Shown: positions 28,214-37,047, counted from the stretch's first letter. The stretch is 64,000 nt of DNA from Pueribacillus theae (GCF_003097615.1 NZ_QCZG01000004.1:1-64000); one strand, 5' to 3'. Numbers and translations are program-made. Notes: generated by a model from the letters alone, not told the origin.

Positions 28214-30289
28214 ATGTCGATAAAGAAGCGAAAAAACATTGAAATGACAAAGCTAGAAAGAAATGATAAAATTTTTCATATTGACTTACCTTTAAAAAAA
28301 TCTCTACTAACTCATGCCGAGGACTTCTACTTTCTTTTGAAACAACGAAAAGGAAAACAAGAAGTCAAATTACAGTCCTCCATCAAAATGAAAAAAAGAG
28401 ATTTTTTGATTTGTGAATTGCTCGTCCCTCCCCCTTCCTGTCTTGATTCAGAGTTTGGGGAGGAGATTTGGGATTTGTACCTGGTAGACAACGAGCGGAA
28501 AACAAGAGTGAAAAGCCGGCACGATGATTATTCCTTATTAACGGTACTGCTCCCTGAAGAAAAAAAGCTGTTTTACCCTTACACAACGATCAAATCCAAC
28601 TTGTCATTTGTCGTATGTGATTATCGGTTATTTGCCAATTTTAAGCGGATTGCCATGGTTGAGGACGGTTTTGCTTTTGAGGGCTATTTTTATTATCCTC
28701 CGATGCTTGGCAACAAAGCGATCAAGTTACTTTCATCGAATCTTATCGTGACAAATTCACGGAACGATGAGATCGTGAAAATCCCGCTCACCCAAATAGA
28801 AAGACATAACGAGAGGATGAAACATACAGAATTTGAAGGAGTTTTTAAAATCGGGAAAGATATAGATTATACGTTAAAAACTTCCTATAAATTCTATTTT
28901 GAAATGACTTACGAAAACAATGGTGTCATAAAGACAATACAAAGCCCTCGTATGAGGTGGATACAAGAGAAGCGTAAACATAAAAAGAAAGTGATGCGCA
29001 GCAAAGCCGGAAAAGCCCTGCTTCATGCATTTCCGACAAAAAAGTCCAGCTATTTGTCGTTTCAAGTTTCCAACTATCTTTTTAAAAAAGAAGTAATAAA
29101 CGGGGCGAGATCAAAATGGATCCAATTTCGGCGAAGCAACCTTGTCCAAGAAATCTATCGAAATACTTTTATCATCTTGGGAAAGCTGCCTAAAAAAAAT
29201 GTCGTCATGTTCGAAAGCTTTCACGGAAAACAGTTCAGCTGCAGCCCAAGAGCCATCTACGAACAAATGAAGAAAAGCAATTTAAATTACGAAATGTATT
29301 GGAGTGTCGATCGAAGCCAGATGAAGTTCTTCGCAAACTTCGATGTCACACCTGTCCGCCGCTTTTCTTTAAAATGGCTGCTGCTCATGGCAAGAGCACG
29401 CGTTTGGGTAACGAATGCCCGGCTCCCTTTATGGCTGCCAAAGCCAAATGGAACCGTCTATTTACAGACTTGGCACGGCACACCGCTTAAGAAACTCGGC
29501 GTTGATATTGAAGAAGTCCACATGCCCGGCACGAACACGGATAAATACAAAGAAAACTTCCTGAAAGAATCAAGCAAATGGGACTACCTCATTTCCCCTA
29601 ATGCGTATTCGACTGAGATCTTCAGACGCGCGTTCGGCTTTGAAAAAACGGTGATCGAAGCAGGATATCCGAGAAATGACTTTCTTATCAATCAAAACAA
29701 TCCTGAAACGATACAGGAAATCAAAGAAAAATGCCACCTTCCGTTAGATAAAAAAATGATTTTATACGCCCCAACGTGGCGGGACAATCAGTTTTATGAA
29801 AAAGGGAAATATAAATTCGATCTGCAACTGGATTTTGACAAAATGAAGAAAGAATTAGGCGACGAATATGTTATCCTTTTAAGGCTTCACTACCTTGTCG
29901 CAGAAAATTTAAATCTTTCCGGCTATGAAGATTTTGTCTATGATTTGTCAAAGCATGAAGACATCCGGGAGCTTTATCTTATCTCGGATCTGCTCATTAC
30001 CGACTACTCCTCTGTCTTTTTCGACTATGCGAATTTGAAGCGGCCGATGTTTTTCTTTGTCTATGATATTGAAGACTACCGTGATAACCTTCGGGGCTTT
30101 TATTTCGACTTTGAAAATAACGCACCCGGTCCGTTAGTAAAAACAACAGATGAGCTTCTTGCAGAAATTAAAAATATTGATGAAAATGGTTTTACCCCTT
30201 CTGAAAAGATTGAGGAGTTTTATCAAAAATTTTGCTATTTAGAGGATGGAAAGGCAAGTGAGCGGGTTGTGGACGAGGTATTTAAATAG
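28214..30289 (+). CDS. CDP-glycerol glycerophosphotransferase, TagF/TarL type (copy 4 of the locus)
   Basis: It has the same layout as the gene at 24294: an N-terminal beta-rich region, then TWHGTPLKKL near 418, YAPTWRDNQF near 517 and ITDYSSVFFDY near 595, ending in a YLEDGKASERVV tail. Long stretches of the catalytic half are identical or nearly so between the two, showing a duplication. The N-terminal halves are less alike. GAGAGGGG lies 12 bases before the ATG. 691 aa. It is followed by a terminator and then tagG, so it may be the main-chain polymerase of the TagGH-exported polymer. Confidence 0.88.
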   Translation: MSIKKRKNIEMTKLERNDKIFHIDLPLKKSLLTHAEDFYFLLKQRKGKQEVKLQSSIKMKKRDFLICELLVPPPSCLDSEFGEEIWDLYLVDNERKTRVKSRHDDYSLLTVLLPEEKKLFYPYTTIKSNLSFVVCDYRLFANFKRIAMVEDGFAFEGYFYYPPMLGNKAIKLLSSNLIVTNSRNDEIVKIPLTQIERHNERMKHTEFEGVFKIGKDIDYTLKTSYKFYFEMTYENNGVIKTIQSPRMRWIQEKRKHKKKVMRSKAGKALLHAFPTKKSSYLSFQVSNYLFKKEVINGARSKWIQFRRSNLVQEIYRNTFIILGKLPKKNVVMFESFHGKQFSCSPRAIYEQMKKSNLNYEMYWSVDRSQMKFFANFDVTPVRRFSLKWLLLMARARVWVTNARLPLWLPKPNGTVYLQTWHGTPLKKLGVDIEEVHMPGTNTDKYKENFLKESSKWDYLISPNAYSTEIFRRAFGFEKTVIEAGYPRNDFLINQNNPETIQEIKEKCHLPLDKKMILYAPTWRDNQFYEKGKYKFDLQLDFDKMKKELGDEYVILLRLHYLVAENLNLSGYEDFVYDLSKHEDIRELYLISDLLITDYSSVFFDYANLKRPMFFFVYDIEDYRDNLRGFYFDFENNAPGPLVKTTDELLAEIKNIDENGFTPSEKIEEFYQKFCYLEDGKASERVVDEVFK

Positions 30290-30301
30290 TCACGATATTG
30301 T

Positions 30302-30338
30302 AAAAGACTTACACCTAACCTGGGTTTGAGTCTTTTTT
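30302..30338 (+). terminator. Rho-independent terminator after copy-4 polymerase
   Basis: AAAAGACT and AGTCTTTTTT flank an inner stem AACC/GGTT, ending in a T run. Confidence 0.8.
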
Positions 30339-30431
30339 ATATTTGTCTTTTATTCGGGCTACTTGTATAATTTTAATGGCGTACAATCATAAGGAAAATT
30401 AGTTTTAAGATCGTTCTGAAAGGACATACTT

Positions 30432-31250
30432 ATGAAATCTGCGATTACAGTTATTAAAGAGCAATTCGAGAACTTCTATTTAATCCGTAGGCTTTCTGTC
30501 TATGAATTGAAGAGTAAAAATAAAAGCAATTACTTAGGGATGGCGTGGGAGGTCATTAACCCCGTCATCCAAATTCTTATTTATTGGTTTGTTTTTGGAA
30601 GCATTCGCCAGCGGGCGGATATTGAAGTGGTGCCGGGATACAGCGTTCCCTTTATATTTTGGCTTTTGGGCGGCTTTATTTTGTGGACGTTCTTCTACCA
30701 AGCGACAATCCAAGGGTCGAAATCGATCTACACGAGGCTTCGGATGTTGTCAAAAATGAATTTTCCGATGAGTGTGATTCCAAATATCGTCATTTTTTCC
30801 CAATTTTATATTCACCTGATTATGCTTGGGATCACGTTTCTTATCTTCCAATTTGGCGGATATTATGTCAGCATCTATTTTGTGCAAATTCTTTATTTTA
30901 TATTTGGAACGTTTTGTTTAGTGCTTGCGGTTTCACTAATTACATCGACGCTCTCAACGATTATTCGGGACGTTCACATGTTTTTAAATGCGACACTCAG
31001 GATGCTGCTCTATTTATCGCCTGTCCTTTGGCAAATGACCATTTTGGATGAACCGATTGCAACCATTTTGAAGCTCAACCCGTTGTACTATTTAATTGAA
31101 GGATACCGGACAGCGCTGTTCGGCACAGGATGGTATTTTATTGAGCATTGGAAGTATTCCTTGTATTTTTGGGCAGTTGTGATTGTATTATTTTTATTTG
31201 GTTCAATGCTTCATGTGAAGTTCAGAAGACATTTCATTGATTATTTATAA
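30432..31250 (+). CDS. tagG: Teichoic acid ABC exporter permease TagG
   Basis: This ABC-2 type permease has 272 aa and about six membrane segments. The cytoplasmic N-terminus carries YELKSKNKSNYLGMAWEV, a signature of polysaccharide and teichoic acid exporters. With TagH it flips undecaprenyl-linked wall teichoic acid to the outer face. AAGGA precedes the ATG by seven bases. The ATPase gene starts 11 bases after its stop, so they form an operon. Confidence 0.93.
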   Translation: MKSAITVIKEQFENFYLIRRLSVYELKSKNKSNYLGMAWEVINPVIQILIYWFVFGSIRQRADIEVVPGYSVPFIFWLLGGFILWTFFYQATIQGSKSIYTRLRMLSKMNFPMSVIPNIVIFSQFYIHLIMLGITFLIFQFGGYYVSIYFVQILYFIFGTFCLVLAVSLITSTLSTIIRDVHMFLNATLRMLLYLSPVLWQMTILDEPIATILKLNPLYYLIEGYRTALFGTGWYFIEHWKYSLYFWAVVIVLFLFGSMLHVKFRRHFIDYL

Positions 31251-31261
31251 ATGGTGATACT

Positions 31262-32062
31262 ATGGAAAAAGCGATTATCGCTAAACATGTGACAAAAAAA
31301 TATAAGCTCTACAATGGAAATAAAGAGCGGATTTTGGATTTGATTTTGCCGAAAAGCTATGGAGAAGACTTTTATGCGTTAGCTGACGTGAGCTTTGAGG
31401 TTGAAAAAGGCGACTCGCTTGGTTTTATCGGTATTAACGGTTCCGGAAAATCGACCTTGGCAAATATTATTGCGGGAATTGTGCCGGAGACGTCAGGATC
31501 GATTGAAGTGAATGGAGAAGCCGCTTTGATTGCCGTTGCTTCTGGTTTGAAAAGTGATTTAACCGGCAGGGACAATATCGAGTTAAAATGCCTCATGCTT
31601 GGCTTCAGCAAAGAAGAAATCAAAAAATTAGAACCGGAGATCATTGAATTCTCGGAATTAGGGAAGTTTATAGATCAACCGGTAAAATCGTATTCCAGCG
31701 GGATGAGATCACGACTGGGCTTTGCCATTTCTGTCAACATTGATCCGGATATTCTTATTATTGATGAGGCGTTATCGGTTGGAGACAAAGCGTTCGGGGA
31801 GAAAAGCCTAGATAAAATGAGAGAATTTAAACAAAAAAAGAAAACGATGATTTTCGTCAGCCACTCCATCGGGCAGATGAAACAGTTCTGCGAAAAAATT
31901 TTATGGCTGGAATACGGCATGGTGAAAGACTTTGGAACCGTTGAAGAAGTAATTCCGAAATATGAAGAGTTTCTGAAAATGTTCAAAAAAATGTCAAAAG
32001 AAGAAAAAGAGCAATATAAGGAAAATGCGCTAAAACAGCAAATGAAACTGCTAAATGTATGA
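31262..32062 (+). CDS. tagH: Teichoic acid ABC exporter ATPase TagH (short form)
   Basis: Walker A GINGSGKST (about 59-67), signature YSSGMRSRLGFA and Walker B ILIIDEALSVGD define the nucleotide-binding domain. The protein is 266 aa, like S. aureus TarH. B. subtilis TagH is about twice as long because of a C-terminal extracytoplasmic part, which is absent here. GGTGA precedes the ATG. It pairs with TagG directly upstream. Confidence 0.93.
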   Translation: MEKAIIAKHVTKKYKLYNGNKERILDLILPKSYGEDFYALADVSFEVEKGDSLGFIGINGSGKSTLANIIAGIVPETSGSIEVNGEAALIAVASGLKSDLTGRDNIELKCLMLGFSKEEIKKLEPEIIEFSELGKFIDQPVKSYSSGMRSRLGFAISVNIDPDILIIDEALSVGDKAFGEKSLDKMREFKQKKKTMIFVSHSIGQMKQFCEKILWLEYGMVKDFGTVEEVIPKYEEFLKMFKKMSKEEKEQYKENALKQQMKLLNV

Positions 32063-32086
32063 CAAATTTTCGCATGGTGAGTGATT

Positions 32087-32926
32087 GTGTTAAAAAAACG
32101 AATCTTACTTTTATTTACTGTAATGGGTTCTTTCGGGCTGCTCATTCCTGGACAAGCCAACCCTTCTTTTAGTCTCGATCACTTCATTTTGATCGCCCAC
32201 CGGGGTGCCAGCTTCCATGCACCTGAGCATACGATGGAAGCTTATCAATTAGCGGAAACATTAGCCGCCGATTTCATCGAGATTGACCTGCAAATGACGC
32301 GTGATGGCGTTCTCGTTGCAATGCATGACGATAAAGTGGATCGAACGACAAATGGGAAAGGGCTTGTCAGTTCCTACACACTGGATGAACTGAAAGAGCT
32401 TGATGCCGGGAGCTGGTTTAACAAGAAATACCCAAAAGAAGCGAGCGACAGTTATGTTGGAGCGAAAGTGCCCACGTTAGAGGAAATCTTCCAGCGGTTT
32501 GGAAATCGCGTCAATTATTATATCGAGACGAAAGCGCAAGATAACAGCGGCATGGAAGACAAGTTATTGCATTTACTTAATAAATATAACCTCATCGGAT
32601 CAAGAGGAAATGTCGTGATTCAATCCTTCAGCAAACAGAGCTTGTTAAAAATCCATGAAACGCATCCAAACTTGCCATTAGTGCAGCTCGTTCATCCTGA
32701 CGAAGTTTCGACACTTTCCGATGAAAAATTGGAAGAGATGAAAAGCTATTCAGTTGGAATCGGCATAAACTATAACGAGTTAAACAAACATTTAATTAAA
32801 AAAATAAAAGCTAAAAACCTGTTCATCCATACGTATACAGTCAATGATCGCGATGACTTTGACCGACTTAAAGAGTGGGGCGTGAATGGTGTTTTTACAG
32901 ATATCGTTAATCTTGGGAGGAGTTAA
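32087..32926 (+). CDS. Secreted glycerophosphodiester phosphodiesterase (GlpQ-like)
   Basis: A hydrophobic signal (residues 1-24) precedes a GDPD TIM-barrel domain with AHRGASFHAPEHT, EIDLQMTRDG and MHDDKVDRTTNG, holding the catalytic histidines and metal-binding acids. Such enzymes release glycerol 3-phosphate from glycerophosphodiesters, and B. subtilis GlpQ attacks glycerol-phosphate teichoic acid from its end. Its place behind tagGH suggests teichoic acid turnover or editing. GTG 32087 has GGTGA six bases upstream; GTG 32081 is possible but too close. Confidence 0.88.
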   Translation: MLKKRILLLFTVMGSFGLLIPGQANPSFSLDHFILIAHRGASFHAPEHTMEAYQLAETLAADFIEIDLQMTRDGVLVAMHDDKVDRTTNGKGLVSSYTLDELKELDAGSWFNKKYPKEASDSYVGAKVPTLEEIFQRFGNRVNYYIETKAQDNSGMEDKLLHLLNKYNLIGSRGNVVIQSFSKQSLLKIHETHPNLPLVQLVHPDEVSTLSDEKLEEMKSYSVGIGINYNELNKHLIKKIKAKNLFIHTYTVNDRDDFDRLKEWGVNGVFTDIVNLGRS

Positions 32927-32933
32927 CGAAAGC

Positions 32934-32964
32934 AGCCCTTTTCCGCATTCGGAAAAGGGCTTTA
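32934..32964 (+). terminator. Rho-independent terminator closing the tagGH operon
   Basis: AGCCCTTTTCCG pairs perfectly with CGGAAAAGGGCT around a short loop, followed by TTAT. Confidence 0.9.
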
Positions 32965-32977
32965 TCATGCCAGCAAC

Positions 32978-33016
32978 CGTCCGTAAAACCCCACTGATGG
33001 AAGTCTCCCGCTTTAT
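32978..33016. repeat. Dispersed palindromic repeat, copy C
   Basis: CGTCCGTAAAACCCCACTGA followed by TGGAAGTCTCCCGCTTTAT is the close match of copy B. Confidence 0.55.
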
Positions 33017-33043
33017 CGTTAGCCGCTTCGACCTTATTTGCTG

Positions 33044-33571
33044 TTATTGTGCAGGATTTGCCTCAAGTTCAATGATAAGTTTAATTTCATCTCCGACAAG
33101 GACACCGCCTGTTTCCAGTGCTTGGTTCCATGTTAGGCCAAATTCTTTACGGCTCAACTTCCCTTCAACCGTGAAACCGGCAACTTCCTGCCCCCAAGGA
33201 TTGACTCCTTTTCCCTCGAATTCCGCCTCAAGCGTGACAGGCTTTGTGACTCCTTTTATCGTCAAGTCACCGGTCACATCATATTCATTATCATCCTTTT
33301 TTTCAATAATTGTAGAAGTGAAAGTGATATCGGGATACGTTTCTGCATCAAAAAAGTCGGCTGAACGAAGGTGATTATCGCGATCTTCATTTGAAGTGTT
33401 GATGGATTCCACTTTAATTTTAAATTGAACCTTTGCCGAAGTTAAATCTTCAGGATCTCCTTCGATTGTCCCTTCAAAATTCGTGAAATTTCCCCGGACT
33501 TTAGAAACCATCATATGCTTTACAGAAAATCCGACATTTGTATGGGCGGCATCAATATTCCAAATTGCCAT
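33044..33571 (-). CDS. yceI: YceI family lipocalin-like protein
   Basis: This 175-aa protein is a single YceI domain: WNIDAAHTNVGFSVKHMM at the start, DFFDAETYPDITFTS in the middle and EFGLTWN near the end. YceI proteins form a beta barrel that holds a long isoprenoid chain such as polyprenyl quinone. No signal peptide is present, so it is likely cytoplasmic or peripheral. It has its own strong promoter with a palindrome over the -35 (33616-33645), suggesting MarR-type control. Confidence 0.93.
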   Translation of the reverse strand: MAIWNIDAAHTNVGFSVKHMMVSKVRGNFTNFEGTIEGDPEDLTSAKVQFKIKVESINTSNEDRDNHLRSADFFDAETYPDITFTSTIIEKKDDNEYDVTGDLTIKGVTKPVTLEAEFEGKGVNPWGQEVAGFTVEGKLSRKEFGLTWNQALETGGVLVGDEIKLIIELEANPAQ

Positions 33572-33615
33572 TTGTTGAACCTCTCCTTTATATTAATAAT
33601 TTAAGTAATAAACTT

Positions 33616-33645
33616 ACTATAGGTAACAAATGTCTTGATGTCAAG
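33616..33645 (-). promoter_or_regulatory. yceI promoter with overlapping palindromic operator
   Basis: The minus strand has consensus TTGACA (33639-33644), 17 bases, and TATAGT (33616-33621). CTTGATGTCAAG (33634-33645) is a perfect palindrome covering the -35. Its form, roughly ATCTTGACATCAAGA, resembles MarR/DUF24-type boxes such as that of MhqR. Repressor identity is inference. Confidence 0.7.
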
Positions 33646-33655
33646 ATATATAACT

Positions 33656-33690
33656 TAAAAATATCTTCCTTCATAACAAGGAAGAGTTAT
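33656..33690 (-). terminator. Terminator of the pit operon
   Basis: On the minus strand TCTTCCTT pairs with AAGGAAGA, followed by TATTTTTAA. The plus strand also carries a T run on the other side. Confidence 0.65.
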
Positions 33691-33697
33691 TTTTTAA

Positions 33698-34696
33698 TTA
33701 AAGAAAAACATTAAGAATAAAATAGCAAATGGCAGCAAGCGTAGCGGAAATCGGCAATGTAATGACCCATGTAATGAGCATTGTTCTAGCTGTGCCCCAT
33801 TTGACGCCTCTTAGCCGGTGTGACGCTCCTACCCCAAGGATAGAGGAGGAAATGACGTGAGTCGTACTTACAGGCAAATGGATAAAAGTCGCACCAAAAA
33901 TGACCGCAGCACCAGTCAAATCGGCAGCAACCCCATTTATAGGGCGAATTTTCATGATTTTTCCGCCGACTGTTTTAATGATTTTCCACCCGCCCATCGC
34001 GGTACCCAGAGCCATCGCCAGAGCACAAATAAATTGTACCCAAGTTTGGACATCGCTGGACGTTTGATAATTGTTTACAATTAAGGCCATCGTTATAATC
34101 CCCATTGTTTTTTGAGCATCGTTCGTGCCATGGGAATAAGCTTGCAAAGCAGCTGTCATAATTTGTATAGTTCTAAACCTTCTGTTTGTCTTCGGCAAAT
34201 TGTTATTTTTGAATATAATTTTGAAAATGCTGTACACAATATATCCGATGACAAAGGCGAGAAGTGGCGAAAGGATCAGCGCTTCAATAATTTTTATAAA
34301 CCCACCGTAGTGCAGGGCATGGAATCCTGCAGCGGCAATAGCAGCACCTGCAATCGATCCGATAAGCGCATGCGAAGAACTGCTCGGAATTCCGTAATAC
34401 CATGTAATTAAGTTCCATGAAATGGCCGCAATTAATGCAGCAAGAATAACGGTTGTCCCATTTTCAAGCGTGAACGGGTCAACGATGTCTTTCGTTATCG
34501 TTTTCGCAACCCCTGTAAACGTCATTGCCCCGACAAAATTCATGACCGAAGCAAGTATAATAGCATGTCTTGGTTTTAGTGCCTTCGTTGAGACTGATGT
34601 TGCAATGGCATTCGCTGTATCGTGAAATCCATTAATAAAGTCAAAAGCGATAGCAAAAACGACGATTAACACGGTTATGAGTAGTAATGAATCCAT
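33698..34696 (-). CDS. pit: Low-affinity inorganic phosphate transporter, PiT family
   Basis: This polytopic membrane protein has 332 aa. Both inverted-repeat signatures of the PiT family are present: DFINGFHDTANAIATSVST near residue 20 and YSHGTNDAQKTMGII near residue 188. It takes up phosphate with protons or cations. It lies 15 bases downstream of a DUF47 gene, the standard Bacillus arrangement (ykaA-pit). Confidence 0.93.
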   Translation of the reverse strand: MDSLLLITVLIVVFAIAFDFINGFHDTANAIATSVSTKALKPRHAIILASVMNFVGAMTFTGVAKTITKDIVDPFTLENGTTVILAALIAAISWNLITWYYGIPSSSSHALIGSIAGAAIAAAGFHALHYGGFIKIIEALILSPLLAFVIGYIVYSIFKIIFKNNNLPKTNRRFRTIQIMTAALQAYSHGTNDAQKTMGIITMALIVNNYQTSSDVQTWVQFICALAMALGTAMGGWKIIKTVGGKIMKIRPINGVAADLTGAAVIFGATFIHLPVSTTHVISSSILGVGASHRLRGVKWGTARTMLITWVITLPISATLAAICYFILNVFL

Positions 34697-34711
34697 TATT
34701 CAATATGCTCC

Positions 34712-35329
34712 TTAAGCGTTTTTCATGATAATCGCTTCAAATGTGTTTGCCACATTCTGACAGCAATCGGCCACTTCCTCTAGTTCTTCGTAAATTTCTT
34801 TATATTGAATAATGCGGATCGGATCTTTTTCAACCTGGAACAAGTGCTTAATGGATACCCTAAGCACATCATCACATTTTGATTCATGGTCTTTAATTTT
34901 TATGGCATGTTCTCTAATTTGAATTAATTTCTTTTTCGATAGCAATGCAATGGCTTTCTCAATTTCAATGACGCATTGGCGGATGGCATCAACAAACTGA
35001 ATCATATAGTCGTCAACGGTTGTGACGGAATACATGTCAAATAACGCAGCAGTATGTTCTAACCCGTCCAACACGTCATCCATATTCATAGCCAAAGATA
35101 AAATGTCCTCGCGTTCAATTGGCGTGATGAAAGCATTGTTTAAATCCTGAATCACTGTATGAACTAATGTATCTCCTTTTGTTTCATATTCCTTCATTTT
35201 TTTGGAAAAAATCTTTAAATCATCAAGATTTTTTAATTTGTAATCCGTAAAAAAGTTAGTGCCTTCCATTAAATTTGAACAGATATTGCTTAAATGAATG
35301 GAAAACTGATCTTCTTTTTGGAAAAACAT
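34712..35329 (-). CDS. DUF47 family (PhoU-like) partner of the phosphate transporter
   Basis: This is an all-helical 205-aa protein, FFQKEDQFSIHLSNICSNL at the start, with the acidic E/D-xxx-D patches (for example NMDDVLDGLEHT) expected to bind metal. DUF47 proteins are encoded next to PiT transporters and are thought to gate or regulate them. It is the first gene of the two-gene operon. Orthologous in position to B. subtilis ykaA. Confidence 0.88.
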   Translation of the reverse strand: MFFQKEDQFSIHLSNICSNLMEGTNFFTDYKLKNLDDLKIFSKKMKEYETKGDTLVHTVIQDLNNAFITPIEREDILSLAMNMDDVLDGLEHTAALFDMYSVTTVDDYMIQFVDAIRQCVIEIEKAIALLSKKKLIQIREHAIKIKDHESKCDDVLRVSIKHLFQVEKDPIRIIQYKEIYEELEEVADCCQNVANTFEAIIMKNA

Positions 35330-35534
35330 TATCTATTCCCACCTCATACATTTAATTCAAGCCCTACTATAATATCGTAATTTGTCGAAATAGTATACTG
35401 GTTGATGCGAACATTTACATAATCTTTACAATTCAGTTCATATTATCGTAAATTTCGTCACATACCGCGCTTGAAATTTTCTTTTATCAAGGGGATACTA
35501 TATATAGACCTCTTCATATAAGGAGCCCTTGACT

Positions 35535-36554
35535 TTGGAAGCCATAGTAAATTTTTTTCGAAAAAAAAGTGTAAAACGGGCATTGATTTTTGGATTAATC
35601 GTCTTGATTCTTTTCAGTGTGAGAAGTATGATGAATCTCATTCTGCTGACCTTCATTTTTTCATTTTTAATGAACCGGCTTGTTGAGTTTACAATTAGAC
35701 ATATAAGTTTAAATCGTACCCTACTTGTATTATTGCTATATACATCAATTATTAGCCTGTTAACAGTTGGAATTGTGAAATATTTACCGCTGATTACAAT
35801 GGAAATCAGCCAACTGATCAGGCAAATTACAAACTTCTCTGCACAGTCGCATGACAACCCTATTGTTCAATTTATTGAATCTTTTATCGCTGACAATCAC
35901 ATTACATCCTATATCGAAAATGGTTTGTCATTTCTTATGAAATCTTTTACAGATATTAGTAAAACAAGTGTCCAAGTGTTGATAGCTTTATTATTAAGCC
36001 TATTTTTCCTTCTTGAAAAACCGCGCTTGCTCGAATTCACGGAAAAATTTAAACATAGCAAAATTGCCCCATTCTATCATGAAATCGAATTCTTTGGCAA
36101 AAAATTCTCGCGTACATTTGGGAAAGTTATTGAAGCTCAATTTATGATTGCAATCATTAATACGTGTTTATCGGTGATTGTACTAGTGATTCTTGGATTT
36201 CCGCAAATCTTCGGATTGTCCATTATGATTTTCTTTTTAGGGCTTATCCCTGTCGCAGGCGTTATCATTTCCCTTATTCCTTTAACGCTTATCGCTTTTA
36301 CAATTGGAGGATTTTTGAAAGTCATTTACTTAATTATTGCGGTTATGATTATCCATGCAATCGAAGCTTATATTTTGAACCCAAAGCTTATGTCTTCCAA
36401 AACCGATTTGCCTGTCTTTTATACGTTCATCGTATTGATCCTTTCTCAAAATTTCTTTGGCGTCTGGGGATTGATCGTTGGAATTCCAGTGTTTGTTTTC
36501 CTGCTCGATGTATTGGGTGTAACCGAACCAGAGGCGGCATCTGCCATCAGATAG
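35535..36554 (+). CDS. AI-2E family transporter (UPF0118)
   Basis: About seven to eight membrane segments in 339 aa, with the family arrangement of two N-terminal helices, a central amphipathic region (residues 75-135), and a C-terminal block containing GLIPVAGVIISLIPLTLIAF and GVWGLIVGIPVFVFLLDV. Family members export small molecules or act as Na+/H+ antiporters; the substrate is not known here. TTG 35535 has AGGAG nine bases upstream; TTG 35529 is nearer than usual. A strong terminator follows at 36585-36622. Confidence 0.82.
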   Translation: MEAIVNFFRKKSVKRALIFGLIVLILFSVRSMMNLILLTFIFSFLMNRLVEFTIRHISLNRTLLVLLLYTSIISLLTVGIVKYLPLITMEISQLIRQITNFSAQSHDNPIVQFIESFIADNHITSYIENGLSFLMKSFTDISKTSVQVLIALLLSLFFLLEKPRLLEFTEKFKHSKIAPFYHEIEFFGKKFSRTFGKVIEAQFMIAIINTCLSVIVLVILGFPQIFGLSIMIFFLGLIPVAGVIISLIPLTLIAFTIGGFLKVIYLIIAVMIIHAIEAYILNPKLMSSKTDLPVFYTFIVLILSQNFFGVWGLIVGIPVFVFLLDVLGVTEPEAASAIR

Positions 36555-36584
36555 AACGAGTGAAATAGCCAGCTTGGGACTGCG

Positions 36585-36622
36585 AAAATAAGCCCTTTCT
36601 CTAAGAGAGGGCTTATTTTATT
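36585..36622 (+). terminator. Rho-independent terminator after the AI-2E gene
   Basis: AAATAAGCCCT..CTC pairs with GAGAGGGCTTATTT, followed by TATT. Confidence 0.9.
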
Positions 36623-36658
36623 CTGCAGGAAAGCAGTAAAAGGTTCAGAAAATTACAT

Positions 36659-36687
36659 TTGACAATTTTGTGAACAAGTTGAATAAT
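36659..36687 (+). promoter_or_regulatory. Promoter of the small membrane protein gene
   Basis: TTGACA (36659-36664), 17 bases, AATAAT (36682-36687), 54 bases before the start codon. Confidence 0.65.
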
Positions 36688-36741
36688 AGAGAGAGAATAT
36701 GATCTGTGATTTAGGAAGGAATTATGAAGGGGGGGAACGAA

Positions 36742-37047
36742 ATGGAATCGACAGAGAAAGTGTTGCTTGCTGCTAAATTTGCAGGCTATACGATCCTTTC
36801 AATCGGAATTGCCATTTTTCTATACGGGCTCTTTGTTGTAAGCGATTACAGTGCAATAATAGGTGTCGGAATAGGAACCATGATGGGAGCCGTCTTTATT
36901 TTTCTAATCGGCGTCTTTTTTGCAGCAACGGAAGAGATGGACAAAAACACAGATAAAGGGATCAAATTTTCCACAAATAAAGGAGCGTCACAAGACACTC
37001 CCCTCACATATCCCAAACTAAAATTAATAGCGTGCCGAAAATCGTAA
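36742..37047 (+). CDS. Small membrane protein, unknown function
   Basis: I do not recognise this 101-aa protein. Two hydrophobic segments (about residues 11-33 and 37-62) are separated by a short loop, and a hydrophilic tail follows. ATG 36742 has AAGGGGGGG six bases upstream; ATG 36724, with GGAAGG, is an alternative. The last 14 codons run antisense into the end of qoxD, and no terminator separates the two, so its transcript would be antisense to qoxDC. The tail (LTYPKLKLIACRKS) is probably an accidental extension after loss of an earlier stop. Confidence 0.6.
   Translation: MESTEKVLLAAKFAGYTILSIGIAIFLYGLFVVSDYSAIIGVGIGTMMGAVFIFLIGVFFAATEEMDKNTDKGIKFSTNKGASQDTPLTYPKLKLIACRKS

Noticed and set aside
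30659-31051. 130-codon frame inside tagG on the same strand
   Set aside because: Shadow frame; TagG is complete and has the expected motifs.
31675-32160. 161-codon minus-strand frame across tagH and the diesterase start
   Set aside because: Antisense shadow of tagH with hydrophobic low-complexity composition; no start signals.
32886-33374. Plus-strand 162-codon frame covering yceI
   Set aside because: Antisense to the clear YceI protein and without a ribosome binding site.
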